Source of the DNA: Ceratodon purpureus
Lineage: Eukaryota > Streptophyta > Bryopsida > Pseudoditrichales > Ditrichaceae
DNA: 64,000 nucleotides
Direction: 5' to 3'
NCBI GenBank assembly: GCA_014871385.1
Contig: CM026426.1
Coordinates: 51,177,238 to 51,241,237, forward strand
Shown: in pieces, positions 57,840 to 64,000 of the stretch
How positions within the stretch are numbered: the first letter of the stretch is position 1
How the letters are laid out: each line of letters starts with the position of its first letter
Position numbers and translations under genes: made by a program
The notes under the pieces: model-generated
What the model was told of the DNA's origin: nothing
The model's input: the letters and a program-made list of their open reading frames with translations, nothing else
Databases searched by the model: none

Positions 57840-58600
57840 GCTCATGGAGGGGTGAGCCTTTGCCACTGCAAACAACACACCGCTCCCCGCAAGTATGTGG
57901 CAGCTCCCCGCCTATTGTCGTCGACCACAGTAGGCTTGGGGCACCTTGCATTTAAAAAAAAAATGCCGCATGAAGAGCATCTTCGGCTCAGCCCTGGAGG
58001 GGTGAGCCTCCGCCCTGAATGCACAATCAATCACAAGAACCCAACAGCCAACACCCAACACGCATACAACCAGCAATCCACAAACAGGTCGCAACCCAAA
58101 AACGATTCACAACCCACAAAGAATCGGCAACGTCAACAATCACTCAAGTTGAATCTCCCCAACCCCGCATATCACAAAACCCGCTATGCCACCATTGTGG
58201 AGTACCTCCCTGTCTTCGTCCTCGACGTCCTTGTTCTGAACCCTTCGAATACGCTCCTCATCCGAATCCTTCCCACTTCCGAATCCAACATTGTCTGCTC
58301 CTACAGATTTGTCTCGGTCAGTGCTTCCTTGCGCCCCATTCAATTCCACCTCCCTTTCGACTTCTTCAACATCCTGCAGACGCCGATTCTCTAGCGCGTT
58401 GCGTTGCCGCGCATCACCACTAGATTCACCTCCGGCCTCCATGATCGCAGCCCTCACTCTCCGTGCACACCCTCGCAACTCCTCCCCCTCCTCTCCTTCA
58501 ATTCGAAATCTCTGTGTGCGAAGAAGCGTCAAGTCGAACGCACCCACCAATGTCAAGTGAGGTCTTAAAATCTTATCAAACCAGTCCAACTTGCAGTGTG
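57840..58600. other. Content of the large second intron region
   Basis: Sequence between exons 1 and 2 of the methyltransferase-like gene. 'ggaggggtgagcct' occurs twice (57846 and 58002). An acidic minus-strand frame is at 58589-58140 (149 codons, with EEGEELRGCARRVRAAIMEAGG). It could be an additional exon of the host gene or part of a later insertion; I cannot decide. Confidence 0.3.
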
Positions 58601-58993
58601 AACTATGGCTCGGGCCAAGGTCAATGTAAGATGCTCATTTGACTTTTACTATCCCAAGCTGGTAATTCAATAATGCATCATCATTTTCTCATCCAATTAG
58701 CCACCATACGGCCTATTAGAACGTACGGGACCTACTAAAATAACCATTGCCTCATTATTTTGATTAGTTCTCGCCCACAGAGAACGATTACATTAAAAGA
58801 AGGTTTTTAGCCCCATTAATTACATGTACAAGGGAACGTGGTACTGACATTTACAAGCATTCTATTATAATCTGTCGAAGACTCAGCATAAAACTCTTAT
58901 TTTGACAACTACATTCTCTATTACCTAACGACGTACACCACCAAGTTCTAATGTTAAGCTTATTTCAATAAAATATTTTCGACAAACACATGC

Positions 58994-59211
58994 TAAGCCT
59001 AATCAAATTCCATTGACCCACAAACAATGATTATACAGTGCGAGATACTTACTAGTTCTGAGTCATAATAAACTATTTAACTTTATTCAATGAATATATA
59101 ACTTTAACATTTTCTAAAAAACGTGCTTACAATAACCTAATTCTATTGACGCACACACAAACGGCATTTGCTAAGACAGTATAGTACACTTACCAGTTCA
59201 GAGAGACAATC
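58994..59211 (-). repeat. Imperfect duplication of a splice-donor region
   Basis: Two blocks of about 75-80 bp (58994-59068 and 59130-59211) share 'cctaat-c-attgac-cacaaaca' and a donor context reading, on the minus strand, 'gaactrgtaagt'. The outer block holds the end of exon 1; the inner copy offers a second, possibly unused, donor. Confidence 0.4.
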
Positions 59212-59703
59212 GTTGTCGGATTGTGAATGCATCTCCCTTGAGTGAGAATCCTTCTTCCCAAACGAAGGCTGCGGGGACTCTACTCTTTGACTACAATTAA
59301 TTTCTAAATCTTCCATTTGTTCTTCACGTAGTACCTCACTACAAGGTATTCAGTGCTCCTGATTCGCAACTCCACTGTCTTCCAAGATCTCTTCCTTTAC
59401 CTCAACTAAACTGTCTAGTATGAGTTTACGAATGCTACAAAACTTCAAGGCTACAGGCAGAGCCGCTCCTCTCCTCTTCAGGGGTGCACTCCAGTGATCA
59501 CCTTTCAAATCTACCTTCTTACGTGATGCTCTCCTCTTTCTCGCTCTCCTATTCGTAAAATCTGCCTTACATAGTTTTCTTCTCGGTTTAGGAGTGACAT
59601 AAGTGGAGGGAGTAGACCCTCCACTATCCTTCATGTGTCTAACTAGTGAGAGAACTCTCCTCACAATATAGCTCTCCTTCTAACTTCCCTTCATCTTATA
59701 CAT

Positions 59704-60140
59704 CCCAAACCTTCAACCCCTCTAACTCAGCCCTACATATTTACCTTCTGCTTAACCTACTTAAATTAATCAAAACTATTAATAAATGCAATTTGAATTA
59801 AAGCTGATGAGATCAATCTATATTGGAATAAGAAAAAAACAAGCCCACAAAATAATAAAAGATTTGAATTAAGCACTTGGATACTTGTTTTAAATATGGA
59901 AGCAACTGACGGCTCCCTGTAATCTTACCAAACTTGACATCAAATTGAATTGGTTCCACAATTCAAATATTAAATGCGTAGTTCTAAAAACTCCCACCTA
60001 GTATACTTGGTCCTGCAAAAAGCTGCATTCTAATTAGTTAGCGCCGTCTCTCTTTAATCATACATTCGTTACCTAACAAGATGAATTATTATCTAGTCGT
60101 CCACATGGACATTCCAACTGGAATAAAATGATCAACAACG
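59704..60140. promoter_or_regulatory. Shared upstream region of two divergent genes
   Basis: 437 bp of A/T-rich DNA between the starts of the methyltransferase-like gene and the MULE transposase. By position it is a bidirectional promoter. I see no single convincing TATA box. Confidence 0.35.
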
Positions 60141-63100
60141 ATGCATCATACCTCTCACTTTGCCCTGGCAATACCGCTTCGCCAGTACACTGACTCTTCT
60201 CCTCTTTCCGCTAGTACGATTGAGTTTCCTGAAAACATCGGTATGATCTGTCTCTATGCCCAAGGCATTGGAATCCCTCTTAGGTTTCACGTAGATGACG
60301 ATGGTCTAGCTACAGTCTCCTCTCTTCGCCTGAGTCTTAGATTCCATTTCCGTGAGGATACCATCAGTATAGAGGAGGAGATGTTTGATGACGTTACTGC
60401 CGAGGTTACCCACACCCTCGGGCAACCTTCAGTGAGAGATGAAAACATTATGTTGCACTGGAGACTCCTCCCTGGATCCTATAGAGTCTATGGTCTTACT
60501 GATTCTCTGATGGCTGCATCCACTGAGATCCTCACCCCCCGTCGCTCTTCTACTTACACAATTCAGACTCCCTTACCTCGTGATGTCAAGGTCAAGGTCG
60601 AGCCTGGTACTGAAACTTCAGACGTAGAGAAACCTCCCCCTCCGACAGTCATTACTCTCTCCTCTGATGACGAAGTCAGTCCCGTCAAGTTCGTGCCTAA
60701 GGTCCACGCTGATGCTCCTCCTTCCAATGTCTCTCCTCCATTGTCCCAGGTCACAGTTAGCATTGTTCCGCTCCTTCAACAGCTTGCAAAGGCGCGTGGG
60801 TCAAAAAACATTTTGAAGAAGATAGACTATTCCACTATTAGACACGAGAGAGTTGAGTACTTGCCTGCGAAGTTTGATGGTCCCATTCTTTTTGAGTTGC
60901 CCCCAGCTGCTGCAAGATCCTCTAAGCTCTTCGCCAAGTCAATGCAGGGAATGGACAAACAATACGACGGACACTTGTGGACCAAGACCATAAAATCAAA
61001 AACGACTTCGGACTCTCTTTTCGAAGTTCCACCTGCGTCCGATGGCTGCGCTGCAGCAACAAGGAGTGTGACTTCCTGAAGCGTGTTCCCAAGATCTTTG
61101 AGGTAAACGAGACTGAGTTCGAAGGCTGTACCCTGCAAGCTTTTCTCATGGATCAGCCTCCTCCACCTGACTCCACGCTAGTGTGCAAGGTATGTAAAGA
61201 ACCTCCGTCATGTGTAGCTACATGCGAGGCTAAGATTTATTACGTTGTGGGCAAACCGAATCAGACTAGAGCTTGTATTCACATAGGAATAGATGATCAT
61301 CCAGTGAAAGTTGGAGACTACAGAGACTCTAAAGCAGAGATTAGTAGCTTAATAGAAGAGCAGGTAGAGATGAACAACAAAGCAACAAAGAGCGCCGTTG
61401 TCCTCGAGGCGAGCAAACTCCTCATCGGGAGCTACCTTCTACAGCCCGAGGATGCACCACCGAGGAAGCTGACCATGGAGGAGCTGGTTCCTGTTTTGGA
61501 TCGTTGCAAAGACATGGCGTCACCAAACATCCGCAACAAAGTCGCCACCTTCAAAAAATTCAAAAGGTACGGAATCATGGACGGTATTACCAAGCTCTGT
61601 GGAAACAGTCTCTGGGCGTACATCCAGGAGAATAGGTTTCCTGGTCAGGGATCTATGCGTGACAAAGTCTTCGTCTTCAAGATGTCGGAGGTCGGGCCGG
61701 GAAGTGGTGTCGACTTGGTCAGGCGTATGCAAGCTGGTGGCGACTTGGAGAACGCATGGATCATGTTCGACCATGTAAAACGCGTCAAAGGCTGGTCGAC
61801 GATGGCGTGCCATGTGTACGACACCACCTACTGCCGCGTGATGACAATTGCCACTTGCGACATGCAGTCCGAGGACACGGACGCCCAGCTTGTCTTCTGG
61901 AAAAACCTGAACCTGGTCATGGAGAACAATGGCGTTGCAGCGCCGAACTTCAAGGGGTTCATGGCGGATAACGCACAGGCGAATTGGAATGCAGTGCGAA
62001 TCCTTTACGGCAATGGCAACAAAGAGGACCCAATGGAGGACCGGGAGAGGTCGTGCTTGTTCCACTGGACTCAGAACATGGTGGCGTATACGCAGAAGCA
62101 CTTCCCCGAAGAACTCTGGGAACAGCACAAGAAGATGTGCACTCAGTACAAGAATGCGACCAGCAAGGCAAAGGCGGAAACTTTGTACCACGCGTTGCGA
62201 GCATGGTGGGCATCGACCGAGGTCGTTGGCGAGAGCGGGCTCATCAAACTCGATCAGTGGCTGTCATTCTGGCACCACCGCTTCCGCCAGTGGGGGGATT
62301 CATGACCGAGGTATTATCTCTGCACTCTCTTTTCATGTTTTTGATACTGGTTTCCTAGCCCTAACCTACAAAACTCTAATCCGTGAATCTAACGTCACCT
62401 ACTGTCAAATCTGCAGAAATTCACGAAAGAAGAACTCACAGAGATGCCCACCTGTAACCTCGCCGAAACAGTTCACAACAAGTGGCTCCAAGCTTCTGGA
62501 AACAACGGGAACGACCTCTACGTTGCTACCGTGGACGATTTCGTTCGGGCTTTTCTTCAGGTTGTTAACTACTACCAGTTCTTCAAAGGTGACGTCGGCG
62601 GAACAGGACCGTCAAAGAAGGAACTCAGGCTCCGGATGGCTGAACACAACGCAAAGAGATGGGGAAATCCTACACTGCGCGATAAGCCCATGCTCAATAT
62701 GCCAGGCGCGGATGAGTTCTGCACCCGTCAGCCTATCATGCCTGGAGCAGAAGTCTTCGGTTCACAGAAGCGAAAAGCCGACGTCCCCATCGGAGCTGAC
62801 AAGGAGTCTCATTGCCCGGTCAAGACAAACTTCTCACGCCCAAGAGGCCCAAGACGTGCCGTCAGGGCTCGCCCTATGCAGATGCCTGTCATTGTGGAAG
62901 ACGACTCCGAACACGACCCCGAGGTAGAAGGTACCCAATCTCCTGCCCCGGAAGTTGATTCCCCTTTACCTTCACCAGTGAACAAGGGCGGCATTTGCCA
63001 TGTCAACGCGGTTGAAGAAACTAAGGTGGACGTGAAGGAGTGGCACATTTCGAGACTTCACAAACTTTCTGCGAAGTGCTGCTGGGCCCAAAGAGCTGAA

Positions 63101-63910
63101 ACGAAGAAGAAGTGCACTGAGAGAATTGTCAGGGGGCCCCATTGCACAGCTGCCCCGACCTACACAGGGCTTTGGACTAACTACCGCAGGAACACAATCG
63201 AGAAGACATAGTTCTTCTTCTGCTCTGATGATATTGAGCGCCGCGTGAAAGGCTCTAAGCGCAAGTGGGTAGCACACTACTCAAAGGACCAGGAATTCCC
63301 CTCCATTCCAGAGGTGTGGCCAGTGAAACTTGGTACTAACCTAAAACTGACTGAGATTCTTGCCCTCGAAGCAGCGGGCTTTCAACTTCCGCCGAAGAAA
63401 CCGGTCTCCCCAAGACGCCTGTTCTCTTCCGCCCCGCCCCCTGCAAATCTCAGCTCAGTGCTAGTCCCTGCAGACGCTGACCGCTACCCAGGCAAGAGAG
63501 ACAGCAAGATGGTGAAGCGCACTGCCACTCATCCCAATCAAGCGCAGCGACTCTCCATGGGCTCCTCCGAGTCTCTTAAAGCGCGCCTCCGTTCCGTCAC
63601 CATGATACCTGAGCCGGGCCACGGTTGCATCATTGGGCTGGATTCGGGCGTCGCTCCACACATCACACGGTACCAGATTACCATCAGTTCTTACCCTAGT
63701 TGCACTTGCCCAGCATTCAAGAAGACAATGACTACGTTCCGTGGCAAGACTCAGTTCACGTATTGTAAGCACCTATACTACATACTCTTGAAGGTCTGCA
63801 ACCGTGATCCCAAAGCCGAGCTTTTCATCCATGCGCCTACCTTCAGCTTCAACGAGGTCAAGCTACTCTTAGAGAGTAGAATCTTGCGTCACCCCTTGGC
63901 GAAGAAGTAG
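60141..63910 (+). pseudogene. MULE transposase with SWIM zinc finger
   Basis: Exons 60141-about 62312 and 62415-63910; the intron has GTATTATC and CTGCAG borders. N-terminus: globular part, then VITLSSDDEV, which fits a SUMO-interacting motif (about 60650). A zinc region follows (LRCSNKECDF and TRACIHIGIDDHPV), as in WRKY/GCM1- or FLYWCH-like fingers of MULEs. The DDE core has IMFDHVKRV, then GFMADNAQANW, then CLFHWTQNM. A basic Pro-rich linker leads to a SWIM finger CTCPAF---YCKH (about 63700-63770). Defects: a frameshift near 60970, a one-base loss near 62290, and TAG at 63209-63211 with the frame open on both sides. The enzyme would cut and join DNA at MULE ends; the copy is dead. Confidence 0.8.
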
Positions 63911-64000
63911 GTAGCCCTCCTACTTTAGAACTGCCATTTCCACAATGGCCATTTGTCACGTAGTGAATGATTTTAGTAATATCCCATGTACTAAGTCCGC
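63911..64000. other. 3' flank of the MULE transposase
   Basis: Ninety bases without gene or recognisable terminal inverted repeat. The right end of the element must lie outside the window. Confidence 0.4.

Larger units (their letters stand above)
52993..59703 (-). pseudogene. ParB-like / DNA-methyltransferase-like fusion gene, 13 exons
   Basis: Exons (minus): 59703-59194, 57736-57677, about 57550-57124, 56970-56387, 56299-56122, 56039-55842, 55750-55535, 55440-55199, 55111-54439, 54350-53997, 53912-53648, 53563-53368 and 53260-52993. Phases agree from the fourth exon to the TGA at 52993. Domains in order: basic N-terminus (RRARKRRASRKK), CTD-like heptads, ParB/Srx-like domain, helical middle, Ser/Pro linker with a basic patch (KKRRGRR), and a methyltransferase-like domain. 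In-frame stops: about 59680, 59349, about 57454, 56239-56241, 55694-55696 and 54766-54768; one donor is GA instead of GT (53647-53646). It stands head-to-head with a MULE transposase and is probably cargo or an accessory gene of that element. A nuclear DNA-modifying role is inferred. Confidence 0.65.

Noticed and set aside
58140..58589. 149-codon acidic minus-strand ORF as a separate gene
   Set aside because: It lies in an intron-sized gap of the larger gene, with no start context or motif. Kept only as an uncertain intron content.
62809..63277. Minus-strand ORFs over the MULE linker and SWIM region
   Set aside because: Antisense of the transposase exons; no motif of their own.
1..64000. CRISPR arrays, rRNA genes, bacterial operons
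   Set aside because: No spaced direct repeats, no rRNA-like blocks and no ribosome-binding-site-led gene strings; spliced genes and LTR elements show eukaryotic DNA.

Overview
The window reads as transposon-rich nuclear DNA of a green eukaryote. Genes carry GT-AG introns, and the repeats are Ty3/gypsy LTR retrotransposons, MULE-type and other TIR DNA transposons, and MITEs. There are no tRNA, rRNA or CRISPR signals and no convincing single-copy housekeeping gene. A large charophyte-type genome (Chara-like) is my best guess; that is inference, not something the sequence proves.

Layout. 1-5405: a Ty3/gypsy element (A) on the minus strand, cut by the left edge. 5466-18393: a related element (B) on the plus strand, 5'-truncated, with gag, protease, RT, RNase H, integrase, an extra ORF3 and a 3' LTR. 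B is interrupted at 14062-17574 by D1, a 3.5-kb element with one large ORF, TG...CA ends and a 5-bp target duplication. About 18600-22350: D2, a diverged relative of D1 on the minus strand. 23161-23898: a MITE. 24279-29380: a minus-strand gene split by T1, a 4.45-kb TIR transposon (24756-29204) with a decayed transposase and a 4-bp target duplication. 30758-31817: pieces of another transposon gene.

32113-50625: LTR element C, a gag-only deletion derivative of the A/B family. Its 5' LTR is split by X, a 13.1-kb element with about 40-bp inverted ends (32232-45362). X carries a transposase-like gene, a coiled-coil/RING-like gene, a third spliced gene, a T-rich tandem repeat, a minisatellite and its own nested MITE. 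50626-52992: a small gene remnant interrupted by a second copy of the first MITE.

52993-63910: probably one large MULE-type unit leaving the window on the right. A MULE transposase with SWIM finger (plus strand, 60141-63910) stands head-to-head with a 13-exon minus-strand gene (59703-52993). That gene combines a basic N-terminus, four RNA-polymerase-II-CTD-like heptads, a ParB/sulfiredoxin-like domain with a GNHR box, and a C-terminal N4/N6 DNA-methyltransferase-like domain (NPPY first, SAM loop last). Both genes carry stops or frameshifts, so this copy is dead, but exon phases still agree across almost the whole gene. This pair is the most unusual content.

A cross-cutting signal is that each family is full of its own short word: AGCCGAC in A/B/C, CCGGA in D1/D2, and the odd palindrome TTGCTGSCAGCAA in X. 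The words occur in several reading frames and in non-coding parts, so protein coding alone does not explain them.
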